Shown one piece after another: positions 21,025 to 31,895 of a stretch of 64,000 nucleotides of DNA. The first letter of the stretch is position 1, and the number at the start of each line of letters is the position of its first letter. The position numbers and the translations under genes are program-made. Source of the stretch: Vitellaria paradoxa (taxonomy: Eukaryota; Streptophyta; Magnoliopsida; Ericales; Sapotaceae); NCBI GenBank assembly GCA_019916065.1, contig CM034240.1:50368372-50432371 (forward strand). The letters are read 5' to 3'. Below the pieces are notes generated by a model. The model was not told the DNA's origin. It made no database searches and worked only from the letters and a program-made list of their open reading frames with translations.

Positions 21025-23386
21025 GGGTTCGGGGGGTTCCCCCGAAAAGACATGAAGAGGGACCCCACAAATACAGTAACTGATGGATATGTGAAACCCA
21101 TGGAAGGGCGTCTCCTTTACGTCTACTCAGTCTGCCAGCATTTGGCGCGCGACGGAGTCGTTTTTTTGCCCCCTCTTGACTTTGAAGGTTACCTTTTAAG
21201 GCCCGATTGGATGGAGGAAAAATATCTCTCAAAAATTATATTCGTGAATCTCATCTTTTGTTATTGTTTGAATGGTAAATATTTTCTCTTTCTTTTCTTC
21301 TCTCAGCTTTTTTCCTCTTCTCCATTTTTCCCTCTTAGGGGATAATTTTTGGGTACTCTCAATCCTAATTAAAAGTTATCCCCCTTTAAATCCTTTGTTT
21401 TTTACGTTCTTAGCTCTCGTTAATAGTATTGTTAATTTGATCAAAATAAATATAATACTACTTAAAAAAAATAGATAAGCCAACAAGTCAAAATAAATAT
21501 AATTAAAAAATTAGATAATAACCAATCATTCAAAAGTATATATTTAAAAAAAGTTCTTTAAATAAATTTATAAAAAATTAAAATTTCAATGAAATAAATA
21601 ATATAACTTCAAATTGTCCAAAAATAATTAAATAGAGTATGTTTTGTAATTTAATATTTAATTAATAGGTAATCAAGTTTGGGACACCACAAGGGTAAAA
21701 GAGTCATTTGACTACTTTTTCTATCATTCACCCCCTCTTATTTATAAAACATTCAAACAAAGTCAAAAGTTATCCCCCTCTATAAATATCACATCAATAT
21801 AAACTAACCCTTTAAAAATAATACCCTCTTATTTTATACTCCCTCTAAAATTTATTCCACTAAAATTTTAACACCATCCAACTGGACTTTTAATTTCTTG
21901 TCGGTTATTCTAACTATACATTTAAATTCATATTAAAATCACGGAAGGAAAACTTTTTGACCCATTGCACCCACGATGATATTATTGGAAAAGTACAGAG
22001 TGGGGCAATAGTCTAGGAACTGAAAAATTTTCACATTAATTAAGGAGTTGAGTTTATTTGCACTCGAATAGCCTCTTGCGATCTAATTTATTTTTTATTA
22101 ATTAAAATTATATAATTATGTACTTATCTTTTTACAGCTTTTGCATACATATAATGTTATAAATGTCTTTGTACAAAAACTTAGTCAAACACATAATTAT
22201 AATGTTATAAATACTTTTATTTTATAATAAAAATTATTGCCTTTTAAATATATACAGAAGATAACTTATTAATTTGTTCTTAAATATTTTGACAAGTGAG
22301 TTAGTACTTACAATCTAAATTTTTTGAAAAAATTTACTCATGCATATAGATTACTTCAATATGATAAAAATTACTAATTTCAATTTTTTTAGAAAAAAAA
22401 TATTTGTTATTATAAAGAATTTAAATTAAATGTTCAAAAGAATGATATTTATACATTGTTTGATAAATTTATTTGTATACTTAAAAATTAATATTTTCAG
22501 TTCATTGACTTCATTACTTAGATTTTTTTTTTTTTGGTAGTTTTATTTTTTTCCATAGATGAATGGTAAGGACAACAAAATATATTTTCATTTTTAGGAT
22601 GAGTGAGAAAAGTTAGTAGGGCTAAATGACAATTAAAAATTTGAATTTATAAGTGATCTTATTTGCAGGTTTTACGTAAGAAAAATATTTTAATAAACTA
22701 AATTTTCATTTATACTTATATTTTTAGAAATCACATAAAAATAAATTTTAATTTATTTTATAACTTAATCAAATAAGAAAATAATTTATTTCATTTTAAT
22801 TTATTTAAAAATTTTGTTATTTTTATCATATATATTGGCATTTATTTTTTTGTTACCATTTTTCATAAATTATTTATTTTAATATTTATCTTACTTACAT
22901 TTTATTTCACTGTATTTTTTTAAATATATTTATTAGATTATCAGAATTGAAAAAATGGTATAGTACGTTACTAAATGACTTGATGATGGCAAGTTAAAAT
23001 GACAAACATTTATAAACAAAATGAATGAAAGAAATTAATTTTTATTTGATTAAATTATGAAATGAAATAAATAAATTTTATTTTTATATGATTGTTAAAA
23101 ATATCAATATATATAAAAATTATTTTAGTCTTTAAAAATAATTCTTTTTTTTATTCTCTTGTAGGCCTAAAAGTATCTATTTAAAATTGTAAATATTTTA
23201 TTTATGAAAGGCAATTATATTATTTTAAATTAGACATAAGAATAGTTAGTCAATGAATGATAGTTTTATAATTTTATTTAATGAAGAAGTTATTTATGAA
23301 GTACAAATAGGCTCACCTTAATTAAGAATACATACAGTTGTAATTTAGTCCAGCCAACTTAAATTTTAGTTTATTTAAACTCATAT
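21025..23386. repeat. Segmental repeat, B half, copy 1 (left of retrotransposon)
   Basis: Non-coding DNA paralogous to about 54,190-56,677. Landmarks are GAGAGGGACCCCACA-type sequence (21,057; 54,222; 60,650), CTACTCAGTCTGCCAGCATTT (21,122; 60,719), TTGACCCATTGCACCCACGAT (21,958; 60,835) and AAAAGTACAGAGTGGG (21,990; 55,279). The match continues to 23,386, where the Ty3/gypsy element interrupts it, and resumes at 33,837. Confidence 0.8.
21200..21887. mobile_element. TIR element with GGCCCGATTGGATGG end, copy 1
   Basis: The left end GGCCCGATTGGATGGAGG and the reverse complement of the right end GTCCAGTTGGATGGTG form a diverged inverted repeat. TTTTAA flanks both sides (21,194-21,199 and 21,888-21,893). 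The paralogous sequence near 60,760 reads GCTTTAATTTCTTG without the element, so it is an unoccupied site and supports these ends. 688 bp, no coding capacity. A second copy is at 61,884-62,758. Confidence 0.65.
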
Positions 23387-24145
23387 TGTCACGCTCCGGA
23401 TTTTCATAACCGAATGTCCAGGGGTGACTTGGGATTTATTTGTTAGGTATAAAAATAAGATGATAATAACACGTTGTCATACCTCAGAATTTTCCTCCAA
23501 ACTGGGGTTGACCCGCAAAAAAATTTAATATATTCAAAATCCCTTGTTTATCCCAAATAATATTTATAAGTCATTGGACTGAATCATTTGATGGGATTTC
23601 AACTACAGGACACAAAATAACGATAGAGAAAAATATTACAGAATCATTTAAGTGTCCTAACCATGCGATTAACATTACATACTAAATAAAAGTAAATTAG
23701 GTCTAAGCTTAATAATTACAATCATCCAACAATTGTTACAGACCAAAAAATAAAGTCCTCCAGCTCTGTGCAGGAAAGAAGAAAAAAAAATAGATAACTC
23801 TTCTGATGGAATATTTAAGAGAAATTAATCTCCTTCCAGCTTATCTTCTGTATCATTATGCTTAATATCCTGAAAAAAATATTCCCACAAGGGGTGAGCT
23901 ACTAAAGCCTAGTAATCAGAATCTCCTAGGTGCTTATATGCAGTAGTTGTAATACTATATTGTATTAAGTGACCCACTACAGTGAATGTATTTAGGTGGC
24001 ATACTGTTTATGCAACAATTAATTCAATAGCTCAACTGAATAATGTAAATTATATTTACAACGGTTTGATGAAACCGTCACCGTAACTATTATTTTACTT
24101 ACAAGTAAAATAGTTAAATATTGATGTGTGTACCACAATGAAGTA

Positions 24146-24214
24146 TGTGTCGCAGTGATAGGGATCTCAGATTTAGATCTTCAAGGTCTCGGGATCAAAC
24201 CCCGTAGCGATACA
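24146..24214 (+). other. tRNA-like module 1 in the LTR
   Basis: 69 bases that fold like a degenerate tRNA: TGTGTCGC pairs with GCGATACA (8 bp with one G-T pair), GATCT-CAGATTT-AGATC gives a 5-bp stem with a 7-base loop, and CGGG-ATCAAAC-CCCG gives a T-arm with a 7-base loop. The D-arm is missing and T33 is not present. TGTCGCAGTG and GGGATCAAACC resemble A and B boxes of RNA polymerase III promoters. Copies lie in the 5' LTR (32,657-32,725, T-stem broken) and in the solo LTR (45,879-45,947, - strand). It is antisense to the retrotransposon. Confidence 0.5.
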
Positions 24215-24216
24215 GG

Positions 24217-24271
<55 letters not shown>

Positions 24272-24990
24272 AAATATTCATCGAGAGGAATTAAATATAA
24301 TTAAATAATTCCAACACATCATTCGTACATAACAAGAGAGGTTACTAGTTACAGTAAAATTTTGTAAAAGAGTTTAATTTAAATCCTCCTAAGATAACCA
24401 TACTCATATCCTCCTCTACCCCCAGCCTTGGGAACCAGTGACTTTACGGGCTTAGCATCCAATGCATGCCGACGGTGTCACCTACCAAAAACCTAGCTGT
24501 CGCGACCGACTACCTGACTGGCCAGGTCAAAAGGGAGCATCTCCCAAATAAAATGCATGTTCCCATCTTCATCTAAAAGGCCATTTCTACCCACCCATCA
24601 CCCCATTGCCAAAAATAACTTTAGCACCGAGTGTCTTAATTTCTTCTCACCTTTTTACATTCCAAAGGTACCTTGTATGGAAATAAGACATTTTTAATAA
24701 CAACCGGTAATGTTCCCGAGCGATGAATTAAAAGTGGGTTTATTCAGTCACATGCAGTATATTTTTAAGCACTTTATCTAAATCCATAATTTAATAATAA
24801 TTTTCAATAAATCAAAGATTTAACATAGTCACCAATATCATTATCACAAAGGTAAGTACTACATGCAAATTAACAAGTAGCAAGTAAAAAAAATTTAAAA
24901 TACGAATTAGTATTTTAATTAATTATTTTGACAAGTTTACTGTACCACATTTGATAAGAATAAAATTATTTTTAATGGTATATTAATTAA

Positions 24991-25073
24991 GCCGAGGTTG
25001 GTAGCATGGTGGGTTGGCGACCCTAATTGCGATTTAAAGTCGCAAGTTCAAACCTCATTGGCTGCAAATCTCA
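24991..25073 (+). other. tRNA-like module 2 in the LTR
   Basis: Starts GCCGAGGTTGGTAGC and ends near TTGGCTGC. A perfect 6-bp stem TTGCGA/TCGCAA encloses the 7-base loop TTTAAAG, which has the T33 and purine-37 features of an anticodon loop. In the solo LTR copy (45,160-45,231, - strand) the A box reads TAGCTTAGTGGG, an exact match to TRGCNNAGTNGG, and the B-box region reads AGTTCGAACC. Acceptor and T stems pair poorly, so it is a tRNA-derived sequence and not a working tRNA. It may be a fossil SINE head captured by the LTR (inference). Confidence 0.5.
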
Positions 25074-27134
25074 ATTTTTGCCTCTTTTACTTTTTATTTT
25101 ATTATTTTATGAAATATAAAGATAATAAATAGCTCTTTGAACTTATATTTAATTTTAGAAAAATTTATAAGTGTTATTTTATTTTATTTTTTTTTCAAAA
25201 TAATTTGAATAAATTTTTCAATCATCATCTTCTTTATAATCAAACCCTTATCATAGGTTTTCGGCTTCAATATATCCACAAATGTCCATAAAATTATTCC
25301 AATGTTTAGGAAGGTATTAAATAAGTTTCATTAAATTCACTTAATCATAAAAATATAGTTATATAACTTGCTAGGTTAACAAAACAATGCCTAAAAATAA
25401 ATCAAATTCATTTAAGAAAGACCAAATGAGAAAAGAGTCCATTGTTTCTTTTGGGCATTTTATCAAATACTTAGCATTTTAGTTTGAATAAGTCATCCCA
25501 CTATCCATGATGAAACTGATTATCTAAGTCAATTATCATCAATATTAGAGTGTCAAATAATACATAATATCCAGTTTAAAATAATTTAATATCAATAGAA
25601 ATTATTAACATGACAATAACTAATAGAAGGTAATTGGAAATTTAAATAAATCTTTAAACATAATATTCTAAAAAAAATCCAAACAAGCATCAATTAAAGG
25701 CTAAGCAAAAATAGCAGCTTGAAAGAAAATTCAGATAAAATAGAGCAGAACTCCAATATCTATAAACTTTATATCTGTAGAAACTAGACTTCAAGACCTA
25801 CAACTTTCATGTTTTATAATTTTTAAAATTTTAAGGCTTAAAGGTGCAAAAATAGCCTTGAATTCAGTTTGTTCAGAAAATACAGTTTTACACTTGCTCA
25901 GTATTTTGGGCATAACTTTTGACTCACAAATTGGATTGAGGAAATTCTTTTTGGGTTGGAAAGAAAACTGAAAGGGCTACAACTTTTATGTTTTAGCCGA
26001 AGCCTAGTTCTACCGTTTTAGGGGTCAGAAGCACATAAGAAGTTACAAATAGAGAGCTGTTAGCATACTGAGTTACATCAGTCAAAATTTTGGCTTCCCT
26101 ACCCCCAATATACGGGTATTTATTTTTATCACAATCAAGTTTCATACTTCAAACCAGAAAAGGCATCAAATATATTTTAGGAGGTTCATCATCCTACCTC
26201 AATGAAGATATTGGTGACTAAGCCTGTGAAGGAAAAAATGGTTGAGCTTTGAACACCACCCAATTGAAAAATTTCAAGCTTTTCTTCTTCCTCCAAACAA
26301 CACCAAATGTCCAACCACACTTGATAAAAATATATATTTTTTTCTTTCTTATTGTTTTTCTTCTCTTTGAAGGCACACAATTTATAAGAATCATGGGAGT
26401 GTAGAGAAAGTTATTGGTGGAGAAAATAATCATGCTTCAAATCAACTAAGGTAAGATCATGCATATACAATTGGTAGCATGATCCAAGAATCATGCTTGC
26501 CTTTTGACTATCTAACCATATAATTTAAGAAAGGTGTTGAATGATGGATGAGGATGGGTGGCATGATCCGGGAATCATGCTAACTTTTTGACAAATTAAA
26601 CAATCATGCTAGCTTTTTGACAAATTAACAAAATGCTTTAAATCATGTTAGCTTTCAAACAAAATGCTTTAATTCTTGTTTGCTAAATAATTTGAAAAAG
26701 ATGCTTTAAGATCATCAATGTAGGATCTTCTCTTTGTCTAATTAGTCAAATAATTTTGAAAGATGGTGAGAGTGTATGGAAGATGAAAAATGAAGTAGTT
26801 GGGAAATAATTTAGAGCAACTATTCATGAGTCAACTCATTGAGTGATAAAATGAGTTGAAGTGAGTTGAGGTGAGTCAAATAAAAGGGTTGACTCATGGG
26901 TTAATGGGCTTAGTTTGAACCAAATAAGTAATTGGGCTAGGAAGTGTTTGGATAAAAATTTTAGAAATTCTACATTAAACTCCCACATAGGGTGAAATTC
27001 AATCCGAAAATCTTTCTAACTAATTTTATTATTCCAAAAATTTTCAAATCGTCAATTTTCTAGATTTTTACTATAACAAATATTACCACCACACTTAAGC
27101 AATTTAATAAAGAAAAAAAATTCAGGTTATTACA

Positions 27135-27146
27135 ATCCACCCCCTT
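27135..27146 (-). other. Polypurine tract of the Ty3/gypsy element
   Basis: On the - strand AAGGGGGTGGAT lies directly before the 3' LTR start TGTAATAACC. This is the place and composition expected for the primer of plus-strand DNA synthesis. Confidence 0.8.
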
Positions 27147-27183
27147 AAATAAATTTCGTCCCAAAATTTACACAAAGCATGAC

Positions 27184-27693
27184 TCAAGTGTTAAACAAAT
27201 GAGGGTATCGTTCACGCATAACAGACTCACGCTCCCAGGTGGATTCCTCCACACCACGGTGCCTCCACAACACTCGAACCAATGAAATGGTTTTGCCTCG
27301 TAGGACTTGTTCACGCCGATCCTTGATCTTAACCGGCTGTTGTTCAAATGTAACATCTTGCTGAATATCAAGTTCAGTCCAATCAATCATGTGACTCGGG
27401 TCAGGTTCATACTTTCGAAGCATGGATACGTTAAATACATCGTGAACACGTGATAGTTGAGGTGGTAGAGCTAGCTGATATGCAACCTGCCCAATCTTTG
27501 CAAGGATTTCAAATGGTCTAATATATCGAGGAGCTAACTTCCCCCTTTTTCCCGAATCATACGACTCCTTGACGTGGGGAAACTTGAAGAAAGACATGAT
27601 CTCCAACCTCGAACTCCAAAGGTCATTTTTGTCGGTCGGCGTAGCTTTTCTGACTACTCTGGGCAGTAAGTAGACGTTGACGAATGATAGCAA
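27184..27693 (-). pseudogene. Integrase C-terminal region with chromodomain-like end
   Basis: 169 open codons in a frame different from the integrase core; the join is near 27,640-27,650, where the reading passes from SSQKSYADRQK to DLWSSRLEIM-like sequence. Residues 50-78 contain KLAPRYIRPFEILAKIG, the GPF/Y-type module of chromovirus integrases with Gly replaced by Arg. Residues 119-167, including VLRGKTISLVRVLWRHRG, EESTWERESVM and YPHLF, match the chromodomain-like tail that is thought to guide integration into heterochromatin. The first about 20 codons are a shifted-frame artefact. It ends in a normal stop about 40 bases before the polypurine tract. Confidence 0.8.
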
Positions 27694-28520
27694 TCTTTTC
27701 TGATGTTTGCTTGATCAGGTCGAGTCCTATCATCACCGATTCTCCTACCTCGGTCCAACACAAAGGAGAGCGACATGGCCTCCCATATAATGCCTCATAA
27801 GGTGCCATTCCAATACTTGCTTGATAGCTGTTGTTATACACAAACTTTATCAATGGCAAGTGTTCTTCCCAGTTTCCTTTAAAGTCCAATATGCAAGCAC
27901 AAAGCATATCTTCCAATGTCTGAATTAACCATTCTGACTGTCCATCCGTCTGAGGGTGAAATGCCGTGCTAAAGGTCAATTTAGTGCCTAAAGCCTCCTG
28001 CAGACCCTTCCAAAATTGAGCTGTGAATAATGGATCTCGGTTAGATACTATGGAGACTGGTGTTCCGTGAAGTCGGATGATCTCGCGAATATATAGTTGG
28101 CTGTACTTTTGGAGTGTGTCGGTAGTGTTCACTGGTAAAAAATGCACTGACTTTGTTAATCGATCAATAATAACCCATATAGAGTTATTTTTCTTCAACG
28201 TCTTAGGTAAATCGACGACGAAATCCATCGCAATGTGCTCCCACTTCCATTCAGACACAGGTAAATGTTGGAGTAATCCAGCTAGTTTCTGGTGTTCTGC
28301 TTTGATCTGCTAACAAGCAAGACATTTAGCTACGAATCAAGCAACATCCTTCTTCATTCCCTTCCACTAATACTGTCGTGCTAAATCACGGTACATCTTC
28401 GTACTTCCAAGGTGAATGGCAAATCTTGAATTATAGAACTCATGCAATATCTCCTTTCGAATGCCATCAAAATTTGGGACATACAACATTCCACAATGCT
28501 GTAGTCCTTGATCAGAGCGA
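27623..28520 (-). pseudogene. Ty3/gypsy integrase core, broken
   Basis: Integrase inserts the element DNA into the host genome. The zinc-binding part (about 28,300-28,440) has [16 protein letters not shown] and CLAC but includes three in-frame stops. The catalytic core is open from 28,258 to 27,623 (211 codons): Asp12 in AMDFVVDLP, Asp75 in VSNRDPLFT and Glu109 in HPQTDGQSE give the D,D-35-E triad, so the active site is intact. The frame is lost at the end, before the C-terminal module. The Met at 28,258 is internal. Confidence 0.85.
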
Positions 28521-29143
28521 AGTGTCCATCCTTTGATAATCTCTCTAGACAAGATTTGAGCTACCATCTTCTTGCATTCTTCATCATGTTGTTGCGCATC
28601 GATCACCTTAGTAAGTATCGTGGGAATTGCCATCAAAGAACAGTTTGTCACTGTAGCATTTCCCTGATCAATTCTGATATCAAATTCATTCACAGATTCT
28701 AGCATCTTCCATTCCCGCATTACCAAATTCGCCAATGTCAAATGTGATTTCTTACTGAGTGCATCTGCTACAACATTCGCCTTTCCTAGATGATACTGAA
28801 TGGTGAAATCGAAATCCTCCAGATATTCCATCCAGCGTCGTTGTCGTAGGTTCAGGTCTCGTTGGGTGAACAAATATTTCATACTCTTGTGATCTGAAAA
28901 GACTTCAAACTTTTCACCGTACAAATAATGCCTCCAAAGTTTCAATGCAAAAACAATTGCGGCCAATTCTAAATCGTGGGTTGGATAGTTCTTATCATGG
29001 TTTCTCAATTGTCGAGAACCATAAGCGACTATATGGTCTAATTTCATTAACACACAACCCAATCCTTCTCTTGAGGCATCACAGTATACTGTATACCCTG
29101 CCCTCATTCTGTTATGATTAGAACTAGGGCTTGAGTGAATCAA
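28521..29143 (-). pseudogene. Ty3/gypsy RNase H region
   Basis: Frame open from 29,143. [17 protein letters not shown] holds the first catalytic Asp, [15 protein letters not shown] the Glu and [14 protein letters not shown] the next Asp; [12 protein letters not shown] closes the domain. This degrades RNA in RNA-DNA hybrids during reverse transcription. The reading frame differs by one from that of the RT above, with the shift near 29,140, so RT and RNase H could not be made as one protein. The connection to integrase follows without a gap. Confidence 0.85.
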
Positions 29144-30192
29144 GCCTTCAACTCTTGAAAAGCTCTTTCACATTTCTTATCCCAAATAAACTTGACATCC
29201 TTGCGGATTATTCGCGTCATGGGTGCAACAATTCGAGAAAAGTCCTTAATGAACCGTCGGTAGTACCTTGCCAAACCGAGGAAACTTCTTATCTCGAAAA
29301 CTGTCTTTGGTTGCTTCCAGCTCATTACGGCTTCTACTTTCGTTGGGTCTACTGCAACACCATCTGTGGAGACTATATGTCCCAAGAATGGTATTTTTGT
29401 TAGCCAAAACTCACATTTGCTAGCCTTGGCACACAGTTGGTGATCTAATAAAGTTTGTAAGACGATACGAAGGTGCTGTTTATGCTCCCATTCATCCTTT
29501 GAATAAATAAGTATGTCGTCAATAAAGACTACAACAAACTTATCCAGGTATGGATGGAAAACACGATTCATAAGATCCATAAATGTTGCTGGCGCATTGG
29601 TGAGTCCAAAAGGCATAATCACGAACTCGTAGTGCCCATATCTCGTACGGAAAGCTGTCTTTGGAATGTCTTCCTCTCAGATACGTAATTGATGGTATCC
29701 TGATCGAATATCGACCTTAGAGAAGAATAGTGAACCCTTCAATTTATCAAATAAATCATCTATACGTGGCAAGGGGTATTTATTCTTGATAGTGACTCTG
29801 TTCAGCTTTCTGTAATCAATACATTGCCGTAAACTTCCATATTTCTTCTTTGCAAAAACAGCTGATGCTCCCCAAGGGGAAACACTAGGTCGAATGAATC
29901 CTAGCTGGAGCAATTCTTCAAGTTGTACTTTTAATTCTTGAAGTTCTGTTGGTGCCATTCGGTAAGGGGCTACTGAAATTGGTGCAACCCCTGGCTGTAG
30001 ATCTATACAAAAATCTATTTCCCACCGAGGTGGCAAACCTGGAAGCTCATTGGGAAAAATATGTGCGAACTCACAAACTACTTGAGGGAAAGCAGTCTGT
30101 GGAAGCTCCTCATTCAAAGTCAGATTGGCTAGCAAGCTATTTAATTGCCTGGATACAGAATCGAGCTCCCGATGAAAGAATCGCCGACACAC
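29140..30192 (-). pseudogene. Ty3/gypsy reverse transcriptase, interrupted by one stop
   Basis: Two open parts in one frame, 30,192-29,677 and the remainder to 29,140, separated by a TGA at 29,674-29,676, which would be CGA (Arg) before a C to T change. Seen blocks are [61 protein letters not shown], then [17 protein letters not shown] and the catalytic FIDDILIYS, and [11 protein letters not shown] with [12 protein letters not shown] of the connection. The order and spacing are normal. Between protease and RT there is a frame change around 30,140-30,190. Confidence 0.9.
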
Positions 30193-30787
30193 GCTTCAAG
30201 TGGCAATCAATAAGTGCTTGGTGTAAAGACAACCAGTCTATTCCTAGAATGACATCGTAGGTGTTCATATCCAACCAGATAAGATCACATTCTACTATGA
30301 TCTCCCCGAATTGGATCGCACAAGATCTAGTAATCTTATTTGCCACAGTGTTATTTCCCAGAGGGGAATCAATGGTTAAGGTTCCATTCAATTCCTATGG
30401 TATTAACTTCAATGAACATGCACATTTGGATGATATAAAGGAATGCGAAGCGCCAGTATCAACTAGGATTACCACCCAAGTACTAAAGAGTAATGAGATA
30501 ACCTGAATAACTGTGTTTTCTGGTACCACTGTAATGGGTTCTGGTGCTTCCAAATGGTTAAGTGCAAATACGCGTCCCTGCGGAACATTATTATCCCTTC
30601 TTGGCCTTGGTCCTCCTCCACCACGACCTCGTCCTCCGCCATTGTTCTTCTGTTGTCCTCCTTGCTGGTTCATGTTAGGATTCTGAAAATGTGGTCTTTG
30701 TTGAAAACGTGGTTGTGGAGGTGGGTACGTGATTCGTGCTGGTCCTGGATTCGGTAAATTCTGTTGATTTTGCTTGGGGTACGTCAT
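30137..30787 (-). pseudogene. Ty3/gypsy protease region
   Basis: In the same frame as gag. VILVDTGASHSFIS (about 30,420-30,461) has the aspartic protease active site D-T-G-A-S intact. A stop at about 30,392-30,394 follows, then the open part to 30,137 with DLIWLDMNTYDVILGIDWLS, which matches the C-terminal ILG-D-W block. The stretch before the active site is Gly/Arg/Asn/Gln-rich, like the linker after the gag zinc knuckle. Confidence 0.85.
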
Positions 30788-31777
30788 TGCCCTTTGAGAA
30801 CAATCCCTTTTAAAATGCCCAAGTTGCCCGCACTAGTAACAGGCATTTGGATCCTTTTGCTGATGTCGAGGTTGACTCCCTCCTCCATTTCTCTTTTGCG
30901 GTTGACCACCATACTGTTTGTTGTTTTCAAAGAATCTATCTCGTTTTTGTCTAGCATTTTTATTTTGCCTCATGATTGAACCCTTGAATGTTTATCCCTT
31001 GAGCTTAGTGGTGTCTTGCATTTCCATTTCCACATCAATGGCTGCCCTCACAGCTGCAGCATAAGAAGTGTGCATCATACCAATGATTCTCCCTCGAATG
31101 TCAGTCCGCAAGCCCCATGTAAACTGATCGGCCTTTGCCTTGTCACTTAAATTCAAATTTTGGGCATACTTGGACAGAGTAGCGAACATTGCTTCGTACT
31201 ACATAACGGTCATGCCACGCTACTACAAGGATAAAAACTCCCGTGTCTTAGCATCCTTGAAAGTTTGTGGAAAGAAATAATCCATGAACAATTCTTCAAA
31301 TCTTTCCTAGGTCATGGTTGCAGGGTCGTGACTTCCCTTAACGAAAGTCCACCATTCATAAGCATCACCCCGTAGGCGGAACGTTGTCAAGGTTATCTTA
31401 GTAGTATGACAGGTTATTCCCATAGTCTCTAAAGTACGAGAGACTTCTTTGAACCAGTTCTCAACTGCTACTGGTTTGGGTTCGCCATGCAATGATGGTG
31501 GGTCATATCGTAAGAAGTTTCTCAGGTCATCATCATGCCTTCTTACTAGTGGTATCACTGGTGCTACTCCCGCTACAGCCGCTGCCGGCATTGCTGCCAG
31601 TGCTCGTGGATTCATCTGTATGAATTGGGCCATAACTGTCGCCATGTCCTAGGTAGCTTGGACCATCTCGTTAGTAACGTTGGTGGTGGTTGCAGATTGT
31701 GCATTTGTTGGTTGGGATTGCGCCCCATTTCAGCTGTTGTTTCGGGGTCGTCCACGGCCTCTTCTGGTGTTTTTCAT
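30788..31777 (-). pseudogene. Ty3/gypsy gag, broken by stops
   Basis: Gag forms the particle that packages the element RNA. The start is probably the ATG at 31,777 (MKNTRRGRGRPRNN). Open parts are 31,645-31,307 (112 codons, with PPSLHGEPKPVAVENWFKEV and RLRGDAYEWW) and 31,189-30,992, ending in a zinc knuckle near 30,800-30,840 that reads CY-stop-CGQLGHFKRDC. At least eight in-frame stops occur; most are TAG where CAG or TGG would be expected, and TGA where CGA would be. No frameshift is needed to connect the parts, which shows slow decay by point mutation. Confidence 0.85.
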
Positions 31778-31880
31778 TCTATATAAGATTGACGGGTTAG
31801 TTGGTACTTACACACAAATACACGCAATAAGTATAAAAATACCCAATCCCCACTACCCTTAGGTAAATCGTAAACCTATA

Positions 31881-31892
31881 GCTCTGATACCA
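31881..31892 (-). other. tRNA-Met primer binding site
   Basis: On the - strand TGGTATCAGAGC lies three bases after the end of the 5' LTR. It is a perfect 12-base match to the complement of the plant initiator tRNA-Met 3' end, the usual primer for Tekay-type elements. Confidence 0.9.
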
Positions 31893-31895
31893 AGC

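Larger units (their letters stand above)
23387..27134 (-). repeat. 3' LTR of the Ty3/gypsy element (complete)
   Basis: Begins on the - strand with TGTAATAACC (27,134) and ends GTGACA (23,387). At 3,748 bp it is close in length to the solo LTR at 43.1 kb (3,621 bp), so this is the full form. It contains an AT microsatellite (24,221-24,266), two antisense tRNA-like modules, paired inverted repeats AGCATGAT/ATCATGCT (26,477-26,498 and 26,561-26,580), and on the - strand a TTATAA box near 26,382-26,387 that could be the promoter. Short frames within it are not genes. Confidence 0.9.

Noticed and set aside
24148..24214. A functional tRNA gene in the LTR
   Set aside because: No D-arm, no T33, no match to a standard tRNA body, and the copy in the 5' LTR has a broken T-stem. 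Kept as a tRNA-like module only.
29131..29403. Plus-strand frames across 28-32 kb
   Set aside because: Antisense shadows of the retrotransposon gag-pol region, which is clearly coded on the - strand.
27184..31777. A retrovirus-like envelope gene in the Ty3/gypsy element
   Set aside because: After integrase and the chromodomain-like tail only about 40 bases remain before the polypurine tract, so no envelope region exists.
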